Assembly: GCA_017451025.1 (NCBI GenBank)
Contig: JAFSSM010000053.1
Span: 1-54,617 of the forward strand
Direction of reading: 5' to 3'
Origin: Synergistaceae bacterium
GTDB lineage: Bacteria > Synergistota > Synergistia > Synergistales > Aminobacteriaceae
DNA length: 54,617 bases
Below are positions 8,334 to 16,810 of this stretch, in pieces. How positions within the stretch are numbered: the stretch's first letter is position 1; every line of letters begins with the position of its first letter. A program made the position numbers and the translations under genes. The notes beneath the pieces were generated by a model. It was not told the DNA's origin and did no database searches. It worked only from the letters and a program-made list of their open reading frames with translations.

Positions 8334-9371
8334 TTACTTCTTCTTCCTCCTGTCCAGAACCGCAGAGCACGACGCAAACGTCAGGATAAACGCCGTAATC
8401 AGGCTCGCAATCTCCGGCTCGATGTGCTGGCGCGAACTCATGTACACCGTTCCTTTCGAGATTACCGTTATCAGGAACGACGCAAGCACACAACCGATCG
8501 GGTTATTCCCGCCAAGAAGGGACACAGCGATTGCGTCAAACCCCATAGACGGAGTAGTCCCGGGCTGAATCGCCGCCAGGTACCCGCAGAAATACGACAC
8601 ACCTGCAAGCCCGGCAAGTGCCCCCGAAAACGTCATAGTCAGCAGTGATGTCCTGTTTACGTTCATCCCGGCGTAATATGCGGCACGCGGCGAAAGTCCA
8701 ACGGCCTTAACCTCGTAGCCGTAAGTCGTACGGTTCAGCACCCACTGAAGAATCAGCGCAGTGATTATCGCCAGCGGAAAGGCCAGCGCAATATCTACCT
8801 TCAGCTTCTCCCAGCGAAAGCCCGAAATTGTCAGGCGTGCAGCGTCAACGATGGATTTGCTCTGACGCGATACAGGGTTGATGTAGAACGTGTTGATGTA
8901 AAACGTTATCAGGTACATCAATATTGAGTTGAGCATTATGGAGCTGACTACTTCGCTGACGTTGAAGCGGTATTTCAGCCAGCCGATTAACGCCCCGATT
9001 AACGCTCCGGCCAAGAATCCAGCGATTACCACCAGAATCCGCGAAGGGATAAATCCTGCGAGAATGTGTGCTGTGATTCCTGCCGCCATCATCTGCCCGC
9101 TTACCCCTATATTGAAGAACCCGCCCTTGAGTGCCAGCGCAACCGACAGCGACGCAAAAATCATCGGGGTCATCGCGTCGATAAAGCTCATGAAGTCCGT
9201 GAACATGCTCTGACGGCCCGCGTACTTTGCCTTCTCCATTAGGCCAGACCCTTGCAGGAGATTCATGTAGGCGGCTATCGGGTCTTTGCCCATCAGCCAG
9301 AGAATTAACGCCCCGAACAACAGGCTGATTATTATTGCGAGGCAGGATAACGTGAATTTTTGTGCCTTCAT
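8334..9371 (-). CDS. Nucleoside ABC transporter permease 1 (NupB/YufP type)
   Basis: A 345-residue BPD_transp_2 permease with about eight to ten membrane segments and the family loop VKAVGLSPRAAYYAGMNVNR, where it docks to the ATPase. The ATG overlaps the stop codon of the ATPase gene (ATGA), and the next permease begins just after its TAA, a tightly coupled operon. A Lys/Arg-rich tail ends the protein on the cytoplasmic side. Confidence 0.9.
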   Translation of the reverse strand: MKAQKFTLSCLAIIISLLFGALILWLMGKDPIAAYMNLLQGSGLMEKAKYAGRQSMFTDFMSFIDAMTPMIFASLSVALALKGGFFNIGVSGQMMAAGITAHILAGFIPSRILVVIAGFLAGALIGALIGWLKYRFNVSEVVSSIMLNSILMYLITFYINTFYINPVSRQSKSIVDAARLTISGFRWEKLKVDIALAFPLAIITALILQWVLNRTTYGYEVKAVGLSPRAAYYAGMNVNRTSLLTMTFSGALAGLAGVSYFCGYLAAIQPGTTPSMGFDAIAVSLLGGNNPIGCVLASFLITVISKGTVYMSSRQHIEPEIASLITAFILTFASCSAVLDRRKKK

Positions 9372-10903
9372 GCTGTTTTTCCCACTCCCATCATGTACAG
9401 GCCTATATCATCTACGCTAAGTTCTGAGGCAGGAGCTATTTTGTTGATGCTTCCGTTGTAGATTACGCCGATCGTGTCCGCACAGTCCATAATCTCGTCG
9501 AGGTCAAGCGAGATTAACAGCACCGCCGCTCCTCTGTCGCGTTCGGCGACTATCTGCCGGTGAATGTTCATCACTGCTCCGGCATCGAGGCCGCGTGTCG
9601 GCTGCATGAAGATGATTAACGGTGTCCGCATGTCCACCTCGCGCGCAATGATTGCCTTCTGCTGGTTGCCGCCGGACATTGAGCGTGTGATTGTCGCTCC
9701 GCCCTGACTGCTCCGGATGTCGTAACGTTCCAGCAGTTTCTGGCCGTGCTCGTTGAAGGCCGACTCGCTGATGACTCCCTTGCTTGAGAATGCAGGGCTG
9801 TAGTACTGACGAAGCGGAAAGTTATCACGAAGGGTGAAGTCCAGTACTAACCCGACGTTGTGCCTGTCCTCCGGAATGTACGCTATCCCTGCCTCGATGT
9901 GTTCCCTCACGCTTGCGCGGGTTATGTCTTGCCCGTTCAGGATTACGCTTCCGCCAGAGCAAGGCATCAGTCCAGCGATTGCGTCGGCTAATTCGTTCTG
10001 GCCGTTCCCGGAGACTCCGGCTAGCGCAAAAACTTCTCCGGAGTGTATCTCGAAACTGGCTCCCTTCACTGCCTCATAACCTGTTATGCTCTTCACGCTC
10101 ATATCAGCTACTTTCAGCACAACATCACCGAATTTTGCGGGCTTTTTCTCGGTCGTGAAGGAGATTTCGTGCCCGACCATCTGCCTGGCCATTTCGTCAG
10201 TAGATGTCGTCTTCACGTCGAGGATTGATACCAGTTTTCCCCTGTTCATGATCGCGCATCTATCCGCTATGGCCTTAATCTCGTTCAGCTTGTGGGTGAT
10301 GAGAATTATCGTCTTGCCGTAATCCCTGAGACCGTCGAGCACCAATAACAGAGCCTTTATCTCCTGAGGAGTAAGGACCGCAGTAGGCTCATCGAATATC
10401 AGTATTTCCGCCTCACGGTAGAGCATCTTCAGAATTTCTACCTTCTGCATTGAGGCAACGTTCAGGTTCTCGATGACATCTTCGGGATTAATTTTGAGGC
10501 CGTAACGTTCAGAAAGCTCCGTGATGTCATTATTAGCCTTCCTGATGTCAACGTAAGGCAGCAGCCCCAGAAATTTACGTTTGGGTTCAAGGCCAAGAAT
10601 AATGTTCTCAGTTACTGTGTAGTTCGAGACCAGCCGGAACTCCTGATGAACCATGCCGATACTTAGCTGCGTAGCGTAACGAGGGGAGTCTATCCGCTCG
10701 CGTTTGCCGCGAATGAATATCTCCCCTTCGTCAGGCTCATACATTCCGAACAGCATACTCACCAGCGTAGATTTTCCCGCTCCGTTTTCACCAAGCACCG
10801 CAAAAATTTCACCCTTGTTGATACTCAGTGATACATCATCGTTTGCGACGATTCCGGGAAAACGTTTCGTGATATGCCGCAGTTCTACGATAGGTTCTGC
10901 CAT
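9368..10903 (-). CDS. Nucleoside ABC transporter ATP-binding protein (double NBD, NupA/YufO type)
   Basis: A 511-residue ATPase with two nucleotide-binding domains in one chain, as in RbsA/YufO-type importers. NBD1 has Walker A GENGAGKST at 38-46 and Walker B ILIFDEPTAVLTPQE. NBD2 starts near residue 255 with a degenerate Walker A (GVSGNGQNE) and a good signature SGGNQQKAIIARE. This asymmetry is normal for the family. The ATG follows the binding-protein TAG with no gap, and the 3' end overlaps permease 1 by 4 bases. Confidence 0.94.
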   Translation of the reverse strand: MAEPIVELRHITKRFPGIVANDDVSLSINKGEIFAVLGENGAGKSTLVSMLFGMYEPDEGEIFIRGKRERIDSPRYATQLSIGMVHQEFRLVSNYTVTENIILGLEPKRKFLGLLPYVDIRKANNDITELSERYGLKINPEDVIENLNVASMQKVEILKMLYREAEILIFDEPTAVLTPQEIKALLLVLDGLRDYGKTIILITHKLNEIKAIADRCAIMNRGKLVSILDVKTTSTDEMARQMVGHEISFTTEKKPAKFGDVVLKVADMSVKSITGYEAVKGASFEIHSGEVFALAGVSGNGQNELADAIAGLMPCSGGSVILNGQDITRASVREHIEAGIAYIPEDRHNVGLVLDFTLRDNFPLRQYYSPAFSSKGVISESAFNEHGQKLLERYDIRSSQGGATITRSMSGGNQQKAIIAREVDMRTPLIIFMQPTRGLDAGAVMNIHRQIVAERDRGAAVLLISLDLDEIMDCADTIGVIYNGSINKIAPASELSVDDIGLYMMGVGKTA

Positions 10904-12007
10904 CTATTCCGCGTCCAGTCCCTCGAAATTGTCGGGCATTGTCCCGGAGTAGAAGGACGCAGGTACAATCTTTCCGGCCTTCAGGAGCGCAAGTGCCGCA
11001 TCAAGTTTCGTGATTGCGTCAGCACTGAGCTGATGATGTCCTTCTGTCTTCACGTACCCGATCGAGTCTTCTGCTGCACCCAGCAGGAAATTTCCGCCCT
11101 TAAAGTTTCCGGCAGCTGCGTCGCGGAGGACTCTTGCGTCGTTCTTGCCCATTACTTTTAGCGAGCTGGTAAGGATAACGTTTGCGTCGCCGTTCTTGCC
11201 GTCGTTGAACTGGTCAGCGTCGCACCCGATTATGTACACACCGCTGGCCTCTTTCGCCGCAGTGAACACTCCCATTCCTGCGCCGCCCGCCGCAACGAAA
11301 ATTACATCACAGCCTTCACGGATAAGTGCCTGCCCTACGATTTTGCCGTTAGCCTGATCCACGAATGAGCCGACATAATTTCCGCCGACCTGCTTTCCTG
11401 TTACGTCAGTTCCGGAGTAAGACGCAAGCTCTACGATTTGCGCACCAGTGCCGTAATGTTTGTTGGCATAGTTCACGCCGCTCATGAACCCGTACTGATA
11501 GTTTACGTTCGTCGGGAAAGCTATTCCGTTGACAACTGCAACCTTCTTCGTCTTTGTGGAGAGTGCCGCCGCTATTCCGGCCAAGAATCCGCCCTCCTGC
11601 TCCTTGAACTTCATAGCGTTAATGTTTTCGACTTCGACCTCCTCACCGTCAGACTTAGCAGGCCAGGTATCGACGAGCAGGAATTTTACGTCGGGGTTAT
11701 CCTCTGCAAGGTCAACTATACCCGAGAACTGGAAGCCCACGCATACGATTGCGTCATAGTCAGCAACGATGTCCTCGATGGTCTTCACGCACGAGGCAGG
11801 GTCTCCGCTTTTGTCCTGTACTGTCGTGTAGGACGAGTCGGGGTTGGTCTGGCTGAACTCAAGAATGCCGTTGTAGTTGTCCTCGTTGAAGCCTCCATCG
11901 TGAACGTCGTTAGGGGACGTGACGATAGCAACTTTGATTGCCTCCGCAAAACATGTTCCTGCTAAAAGAGACAGTGCCAGCATAGAGAGTAGTAAACGCT
12001 TCTTCAT
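10904..12007 (-). CDS. BMP family nucleoside-binding protein of the ABC importer
   Basis: Exported substrate-binding protein of the BmpA/Med family, 367 residues. A cleavable signal peptide ends near LLAGTCFA; the Cys could also be lipidated (LAGTC is an imperfect lipobox). The mature part begins IKVAIVTSPNDVHDGGFNED, typical of purine-nucleoside binders, and includes DAIVCVGFQF and VIFVAAGGAGMGVF. First gene of the operon: AGGAGGT ribosome site and a TATAAT about 33 bases above the ATG. Family members bind nucleosides or other purine compounds; the exact ligand is not readable here. Confidence 0.92.
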   Translation of the reverse strand: MKKRLLLSMLALSLLAGTCFAEAIKVAIVTSPNDVHDGGFNEDNYNGILEFSQTNPDSSYTTVQDKSGDPASCVKTIEDIVADYDAIVCVGFQFSGIVDLAEDNPDVKFLLVDTWPAKSDGEEVEVENINAMKFKEQEGGFLAGIAAALSTKTKKVAVVNGIAFPTNVNYQYGFMSGVNYANKHYGTGAQIVELASYSGTDVTGKQVGGNYVGSFVDQANGKIVGQALIREGCDVIFVAAGGAGMGVFTAAKEASGVYIIGCDADQFNDGKNGDANVILTSSLKVMGKNDARVLRDAAAGNFKGGNFLLGAAEDSIGYVKTEGHHQLSADAITKLDAALALLKAGKIVPASFYSGTMPDNFEGLDAE

Positions 12008-12039
12008 GAAGATACCTCCTGAAAATTTGGGATGCCGTA

Positions 12040-12045
12040 ATTATA
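12040..12045 (-). promoter_or_regulatory. -10 box of the nucleoside importer operon
   Basis: A perfect TATAAT on the minus strand upstream of the binding-protein gene. The -35 is weak (CTGTTA-like). It diverges from a plus-strand promoter about 45 bases away. No purine riboswitch is visible in the 132-base intergenic region. Confidence 0.5.
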
Positions 12046-12086
12046 GTGCAGACTTGACGAAATAACAGGCTGTATCAAGTTGTGCC

Positions 12087-12095
12087 TGTTATAAT
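12087..12095 (+). promoter_or_regulatory. Extended -10 promoter of the antiporter-subunit gene
   Basis: TGTTATAAT on the plus strand, with TATAAT at 12090-12095, 45 bases before the ATG at 12140. No strong -35 was found. Confidence 0.5.
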
Positions 12096-12139
12096 AATGT
12101 TATTCCACGCATAAACTATCACGAAGGAGACTATCTGCC

Positions 12140-14116
12140 ATGAAGGGGAATTATACGTTGCTGTTCCTGGTTCTCTGGCCTATGCTCGGAGGGCTGTTGT
12201 CATATGTTGCCGGGAGATTCAGCCGGAAGGTCAGGGATTACGCCGCTGATGCTGTGTGCCTGATCGAGCTTGCTGTTGTTCTGACGTGCTATAAGCATAT
12301 CGGCTCGGAGCTGATAATTCCCGGTGCCTGCGGTCTGGGAATGAAGTTCTCACTTGACGGTTTCAGGTACATTTATGCGGTGATAATCGCCTTCATGTGG
12401 GCGGCAACTACGATATTTTCCCGCGAATACCTCAAAGGCCACAGAAACAGGAACCGCTATTACCTTTACGTCCTGCTCACTCTTGGCAGCATAATGGGAG
12501 TATTTTTGTCGGGGGATCTGTACACTACGTTCATATTCTTCGAGATGATGTCGCTGTTCTCGTACGTAATGGTAGTTCAAGACGAGACACCTGAAGCCCA
12601 GAGAGCCGCAGAAACGTATTTAGCCATCGCGATAATCGGAGGTCTGGCGACACTCACGGGCTTAATCATGCTGTATGCGAAGGCCGGTACGCTGGATATT
12701 GCGGGATTGTCGAAGCTGGAGGACAAAAACGGGCTGTACGTTCCCGGGATTTTGGTGTTTATCGGTTTCGCGGCAAAGGCGGCAATTTTCCCGTCGCATA
12801 TCTGGCTTCCGACAGCACACACCGCCGCTCCCGCACCGTCGAGCGCACTGCTCTCCGGCCTGCTCACGAAGTCCGGGCTGTTCGGGATTCTGGTGCTGAG
12901 TGCCGGGCCCTTCCTGCACGATCCTCTGTGGGGATTGATGCTCCTGGTTCTTGCCGTGATTACTATGGTGCTGGGTGCAGTTCTCGCGGTCTTCTCGGTG
13001 AACATAAAGCGGACTCTTGCGTGTTCGTCGATGTCCCAATTGGGATTTATCCTGACCGGAGTCGCAATGCAGTGTTTCTTGGGCAAAGAGAATGACCTTG
13101 CTGTTCGCGGAACTATCCTCTACATGGTCGGGCACTCCCTCGTAAAACTGGTGCTGTTCCTGTGCGCCGGAGTCGTCCACATGAACACCCACAAGCTCAA
13201 CCTCAACGATATTAAAGGCTTCGGGAAGGGAAAGAAGGTCTTTATGTTTGCGTTCCTGATGGGCGGACTTGGCCTGATGGGTGCACCGTTCTGGAACGGG
13301 TATTTAGGGAAGACGCTTATTCATGACGCAATCGTCGAGCACCTTCACGAACTTGGAAGCGTTGTGCGCGGCGGAGCAGGGAGTTTTGCGTTTATGACGG
13401 CAGGGACTGAGGCGGGGTTGTTCAGCGTGTGCGAGTGGCTGTTCCTGATCTCTGGAGGACTGACTACTGCTTATGTGATTAAGCTGTTCGTTGCGCTGTT
13501 TGTGGCTTCTCCGTCACCGGACATGCACCAGAAGGAAAAATATATCTCGTGGAGCAACGCACTAATCCTGACATTTTCGGCAATCCTTCTCCAGATAATT
13601 GGAATGATGCCCTACAAAGCGGGGGATGCAATAAGCATTCTGGGTTCACCGTTCATGAACGGACCGGAGCATCACCATATTCTGAACTATTTTTCGTCTG
13701 GATGCCTTGAGGGTGCGATAATCTCAATCGGAATTGGAATAGCGGTATACTTCCTGTTCATCCAGAACTTCCTGCTCGAACGCAAGGGAAATAACATAAC
13801 GTACATTGACCTGTGGCCTGAGAAGCTGAACATCGAAAACTTCCTGTTCAGGCCGTTAATCGGGACAATCCTTCCGTTTTTGGGAGCACTTTTCGCACGT
13901 GTGGTTGACCTGGTTACTGCTGGGCCGGTTGCGTTGATGCTGTCTAGTGCTTCGCGCGTAAAGTTCATTCGTCCGCCGGAAGATACTGACTTCGGGTATT
14001 ACCAGGAGACTCAGAAGGGCGAAACAGTCGGGAAGCTGTTACCGTCGAGTCTTGCGTACGGGCTGATGACTTTTGCGATTGGGCTGTTGTTCGTGATAGC
14101 ATTCATGATGCTGTAA
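12140..14116 (+). CDS. Orphan proton-antiporter-like subunit (NuoL/M, MrpD, HyfB superfamily)
   Basis: A 658-residue membrane protein of the Proton_antipo_M superfamily, with roughly 14-16 membrane segments. Conserved blocks include FFEMMSLFSYVMVVQDETPEAQRAAETYL (residues about 134-162), the Lys-bearing FAAKAAIFPSHIWLPTAHTAAPAPSSALLSG, and VNIKRTLACSSMSQLGFILTG. These proteins translocate H+ or Na+ in complex I, Mrp antiporters and membrane hydrogenases. No partner subunits lie beside it; only a DUF1622 membrane protein follows 12 bases later. GAAGGAG ribosome site. It could be a stray part of a complex encoded elsewhere. Confidence 0.85.
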   Translation: MKGNYTLLFLVLWPMLGGLLSYVAGRFSRKVRDYAADAVCLIELAVVLTCYKHIGSELIIPGACGLGMKFSLDGFRYIYAVIIAFMWAATTIFSREYLKGHRNRNRYYLYVLLTLGSIMGVFLSGDLYTTFIFFEMMSLFSYVMVVQDETPEAQRAAETYLAIAIIGGLATLTGLIMLYAKAGTLDIAGLSKLEDKNGLYVPGILVFIGFAAKAAIFPSHIWLPTAHTAAPAPSSALLSGLLTKSGLFGILVLSAGPFLHDPLWGLMLLVLAVITMVLGAVLAVFSVNIKRTLACSSMSQLGFILTGVAMQCFLGKENDLAVRGTILYMVGHSLVKLVLFLCAGVVHMNTHKLNLNDIKGFGKGKKVFMFAFLMGGLGLMGAPFWNGYLGKTLIHDAIVEHLHELGSVVRGGAGSFAFMTAGTEAGLFSVCEWLFLISGGLTTAYVIKLFVALFVASPSPDMHQKEKYISWSNALILTFSAILLQIIGMMPYKAGDAISILGSPFMNGPEHHHILNYFSSGCLEGAIISIGIGIAVYFLFIQNFLLERKGNNITYIDLWPEKLNIENFLFRPLIGTILPFLGALFARVVDLVTAGPVALMLSSASRVKFIRPPEDTDFGYYQETQKGETVGKLLPSSLAYGLMTFAIGLLFVIAFMML

Positions 14117-14128
14117 GGAGGAAGAAGA

Positions 14129-14452
14129 ATGATTGCGGACATTGAGGAAATTTTCGAGATAGTTGTACAGTGCGGAGTGCTCCTGATGGAGTGTGTTGGA
14201 GTAACAATTCTGCTGGTTACGACGGTAAAAAGTATCTGGGGATGCCTGAGGCGGGACCCGCACGTGAGGCTGACGCTTGCGCAGGGGATTGCGCTTGCGC
14301 TGGAGTTCAAGTTAGGCGGTGAGGTGTTGAGGACGGTGATTGTCCGAGAATGGAGCGAGCTTGCAATTTTGGGGGCAATAATCGTGTTGAGGGGGGCGTT
14401 GACGTTCCTGATTCACTGGGAGATAAAGACGGAAGAGGCACACTTGGGATAA
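14129..14452 (+). CDS. DUF1622 family small membrane protein
   Basis: A 107-residue protein with two or three hydrophobic helices. The central block RLTLAQGIALALEFKLGGEVLRTVIV is typical of DUF1622, a family of unknown function. It begins 12 bases after the antiporter-like gene with a strong AAGGAGGAAG ribosome site, so the two are almost certainly cotranscribed and perhaps interact in the membrane. A hairpin terminator follows. Confidence 0.8.
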   Translation: MIADIEEIFEIVVQCGVLLMECVGVTILLVTTVKSIWGCLRRDPHVRLTLAQGIALALEFKLGGEVLRTVIVREWSELAILGAIIVLRGALTFLIHWEIKTEEAHLG

Positions 14453-14458
14453 ATGAAA

Positions 14459-14491
14459 GGGGGACGGTCAAGACCAACCCCCTGAATTTTT
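14459..14491 (+). terminator. Intrinsic terminator of the antiporter/DUF1622 operon
   Basis: GGGGG pairs with CCCCC, with an inner GGTC/GACC stem, and is followed within a few bases by T5. Confidence 0.75.
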
Positions 14492-14545
14492 GCGGACTAG
14501 TTTACGTGCTTCAAGATAATTTCTGCATTGGAAGCAGTTCTGCCG

Positions 14546-14863
14546 TTATGAGTTCCTGAAAGTTTCCTTCGCTGCCTGCTTAACGCGATCGAACCCTTCA
14601 TGCATTTCATCAGCCTTAGCAGAAAATTCCTGCCTCTGCTCCCTCGAAAAACGAGTATCATGCGAAGCATTGCGGTACTTCTTTTCCGCCTGGCCAGCCG
14701 CATAACTCACAACTGTTCCGGTAATGTCGGCAACATTCTTGAATCCGAACAAACCGCCAATAGCTCCGCCTACTAATGCTCCTACAGGCCCGGCAACAAA
14801 AGCTCCAACAATTGCACATGTAGCCGCTCCGCCAGCAGTATCTCCCGTTGTCCTCTCGCTCAT
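14546..14863 (-). CDS. Glycine-zipper protein
   Basis: A 105-residue protein with a Gly/Ala-rich hydrophobic N-terminal half (residues 10-42, small residues spaced as GxxxG: VAGPVGALVGGAIGGLFG) and a charged C-terminal half, probably helical. Glycine-zipper segments insert into or pack against membranes. Function unknown. No cleavable signal peptide is obvious. It lies downstream of the zinc-ribbon gene on the same strand, 28 bases away, and may share its transcript and therefore its tract-controlled promoter. Confidence 0.65.
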   Translation of the reverse strand: MSERTTGDTAGGAATCAIVGAFVAGPVGALVGGAIGGLFGFKNVADITGTVVSYAAGQAEKKYRNASHDTRFSREQRQEFSAKADEMHEGFDRVKQAAKETFRNS

Positions 14864-14891
14864 AATTTCACCATCACTCCCGGAATTTTTC

Positions 14892-15044
14892 TCACTTCTT
14901 GAGCCTCACCAAGTGAACATTACCGCTGCTGTCCACCCTCAACGTTGCACCGCATCCCTGACACCTGAACTCAGAATTTTTCAGCGTACTGCCTATGCGT
15001 TCACGATGACAGTTAGGACATTCAACGCTAATCGTTTCATTCAT
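14892..15044 (-). CDS. Small zinc-ribbon protein, 50 residues
   Basis: An open frame of 50 codons with ATG at 15042-15044 and an AAGGAG site at good spacing. Two Cys pairs, CPNC at residues 9-12 and CQGC at 29-32, form a classic zinc ribbon; the C-terminal part is basic (VRLKK). Such mini-ribbons usually bind nucleic acid or partner proteins; the specific role is unknown. The gene has its own promoter, with a 12-base C run in its spacer, so expression may vary between cells. Confidence 0.75.
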   Translation of the reverse strand: MNETISVECPNCHRERIGSTLKNSEFRCQGCGATLRVDSSGNVHLVRLKK

Positions 15045-15076
15045 GGAAATCACTCCTTATGTGAAATGACAGGCTA

Positions 15077-15108
15077 ATTATACGCAGGGGGGGGGGGGTA
15101 TAAATCAA
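15077..15108 (-). promoter_or_regulatory. Promoter of the zinc-ribbon gene with a C12 tract in its spacer
   Basis: On the minus strand a TTGATT (15103-15108) and a perfect TATAAT (15077-15082) are 20 bases apart. Twelve of the 20 spacer bases are the C run at 15087-15098. Twenty is longer than the optimal 17; loss of two to four C would bring the spacing to 16-18. The arrangement is like the known homopolymer-spacer promoters of Neisseria. Confidence 0.6.
15087..15098. repeat. G12/C12 homopolymer in a promoter spacer
   Basis: Twelve consecutive G on the plus strand between ribE and the zinc-ribbon gene, not in any coding frame. Confidence 0.9.
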
Positions 15109-15118
15109 TAGGTACTTA

Positions 15119-15745
15119 TTACGATAATAACGACGCTAAATATTCATCGCTATTCTTCTTCCATGTGTTCAGCCTCGCAACATATTTCCCCAGTATGTCC
15201 GTCTCAAGGTTAATCACGCTCCCGGCCCTCAGCCCTCCCAAAGTCGTAGCCTCCAGCGTCGCAGGAATCAGTCCCACCGAAAAACTATTAACTCCCGCAT
15301 CAATCACCGTCAGGCTAACTCCGTCAATCGCCACACTACCCTTCTCCACAATCCCCCGCAATAACTCCCTATCCTCCGGCTCAAACACAGCCTCGCGAGT
15401 CTCCGTTCCCCTCACTTCACGCAACGTCGCAACTCCGTCAACATGTCCCAGCACCAAATGACCGTCCAGCCTGTCCGTGAGTCTCATTGCACGTTCAAGA
15501 TTCACCCTAGTACCAGCACGAAGCCCCCTCCCGAACCACGTCCGCACCCACGTCTCGCGCATCATCTCTACCTCAAAGCTCCTAGAGTCATTCCGAGTTA
15601 CGGTCAGGCACGCTCCGCTCACGCTCACCGACTGCCCCCTCAATAACTCTCCAGAAATTCCCGCCTCAATACTCAGCGTATAGTACGCTCCAGTCTGCCG
15701 AAAACTCCTCACTGTCCCGATTGTCTCTATAAGTCCGGTGAACAT
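15119..15745 (-). CDS. ribE: Riboflavin synthase, alpha subunit type
   Basis: Converts two molecules of 6,7-dimethyl-8-ribityllumazine into riboflavin plus a pyrimidinedione. The 208-residue protein has the two tandem lumazine-binding repeats: MFTGLIETIGTV at the N-terminus and HLVLGHVDGVATL at about residue 95. Conserved SVSGACLTV and SVAIDGVSLTV each sit at the end of a repeat. The start overlaps the 3' end of ribD by 19 bases, implying coupled translation. Genes for RibBA and lumazine synthase are not nearby. Confidence 0.94.
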   Translation of the reverse strand: MFTGLIETIGTVRSFRQTGAYYTLSIEAGISGELLRGQSVSVSGACLTVTRNDSRSFEVEMMRETWVRTWFGRGLRAGTRVNLERAMRLTDRLDGHLVLGHVDGVATLREVRGTETREAVFEPEDRELLRGIVEKGSVAIDGVSLTVIDAGVNSFSVGLIPATLEATTLGGLRAGSVINLETDILGKYVARLNTWKKNSDEYLASLLS

Positions 15746-16740
15746 GTCAGCCTTCCCTCCAGCAATATATCTTCTCCTAAAATTGTGCTCTTCATGTTTT
15801 CAAGCCTGAAAGCATCATGCACCGACGCAAACCCTGCTCCAACATCAAGGCCTTTACCTTCGCCGAATATTCGCGGAGAAACAAACACCTTCACGTAATC
15901 CGCCAATCCTTCGCGAAGGAATGAGCTTATCACTTTAGGACCGCCCTCAACCATCAGAGTGTTTACCCCGAGTGTGGTCAAGTCCTTCAACATTTCCTGA
16001 AGGTTGGATCCTTTAATGGCGAAACATTTTCCGTCGGAACCCCAGACTTTTGCGGAAGAAGGGATTTCTCCAAGCACAACCCTCAAAGGATTTATCCCCG
16101 CTACATTCCGAACCGTCAGCTCCGGATCATCAGCAAGAACCGTACCCCTTCCTACAAGCACAGCGTCATTCTCCGCGCGTATTCTGTGTGCCTCAGTCCG
16201 TGCCTCCTCACCAGTAATCCACTTGCTCGCACCGTTCGCAAGGCACATCTTGCCGTCAAGGCTCATCGCCATTTTCAGCGTAACGAACGGCCTGTGATAT
16301 TTGTGCACAAAAATAAATCCCCTGTTCAGCCACTTGGCCGCCGCCTCAAATTCTGGAAGTTCTGTAACTGTTATTCCGGCTCCGCGCAGAAGTGCTATCC
16401 CCTTGCTGTTGACCTTCGGGTTCGGGTCAGTCATCGCGATTACGACTTCGCTGACCTCTTCAGCGGCTAACCTGTTTGCGCAAGGCGGGGTCTTCCCGTA
16501 GTGTGAGCATGGCTCAAGCGTAACGTACACAGTTGACCCGCGAACGTCGAAACCGTGTGCGTGTGCGTCGTTCAGTGCCTCAATTTCTGCGTGCGGATGC
16601 CCGTATTCGTGGTGCCAGCCCTCGCCAATTATGCGTCCGTCCTTCACGATTACGCACCCTACCATAGGATTTGGCGAAGTCCTCCTGAGACCTCGTGATG
16701 CTAGCTCCAATGCTCTCTTCATGTATATTGCGTGTGAAAT
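15727..16740 (-). CDS. ribD: Bifunctional riboflavin deaminase/reductase RibD, probable AUU start
   Basis: Deaminates and then reduces the pyrimidine intermediate of riboflavin synthesis. The N-terminal deaminase has the zinc site HAE plus PCSHYGKTPPC (residues 44-46 and 71-81 counted from the ATG at 16722). The C-terminal reductase has MAMSLDGKMCLANGASKWITG and TLMVEGGPKVISSFL. Start: the ATG at 16720-16722 gives MKRALELA but has no ribosome site nearby. An AGGAGG lies 8 bases above an ATT at 16738-16740, which adds six residues (ATT-SHAIY) and restores the usual RibD N-terminus of the form xYMxRALELA. I therefore favour the ATT; the ATG is the conservative alternative. Confidence 0.88.
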   Translation of the reverse strand: MSHAIYMKRALELASRGLRRTSPNPMVGCVIVKDGRIIGEGWHHEYGHPHAEIEALNDAHAHGFDVRGSTVYVTLEPCSHYGKTPPCANRLAAEEVSEVVIAMTDPNPKVNSKGIALLRGAGITVTELPEFEAAAKWLNRGFIFVHKYHRPFVTLKMAMSLDGKMCLANGASKWITGEEARTEAHRIRAENDAVLVGRGTVLADDPELTVRNVAGINPLRVVLGEIPSSAKVWGSDGKCFAIKGSNLQEMLKDLTTLGVNTLMVEGGPKVISSFLREGLADYVKVFVSPRIFGEGKGLDVGAGFASVHDAFRLENMKSTILGEDILLEGRLTCSPDL

Positions 16741-16810
16741 TTTGGGTGCCTCCTGAAAAATTTTGAGTGTATTATATACAAATTATTTACTCAGGAGGAA
16801 ATCTCATACT

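Noticed and set aside
12008-12139. Purine riboswitch ahead of the nucleoside importer
   Set aside because: The 132-base gap holds two divergent -10 boxes but no recognisable aptamer core.
16720-16810. FMN riboswitch ahead of ribD
   Set aside because: Only about 70 bases separate ribD from the divergent gene, and none of the conserved riboswitch blocks is visible.
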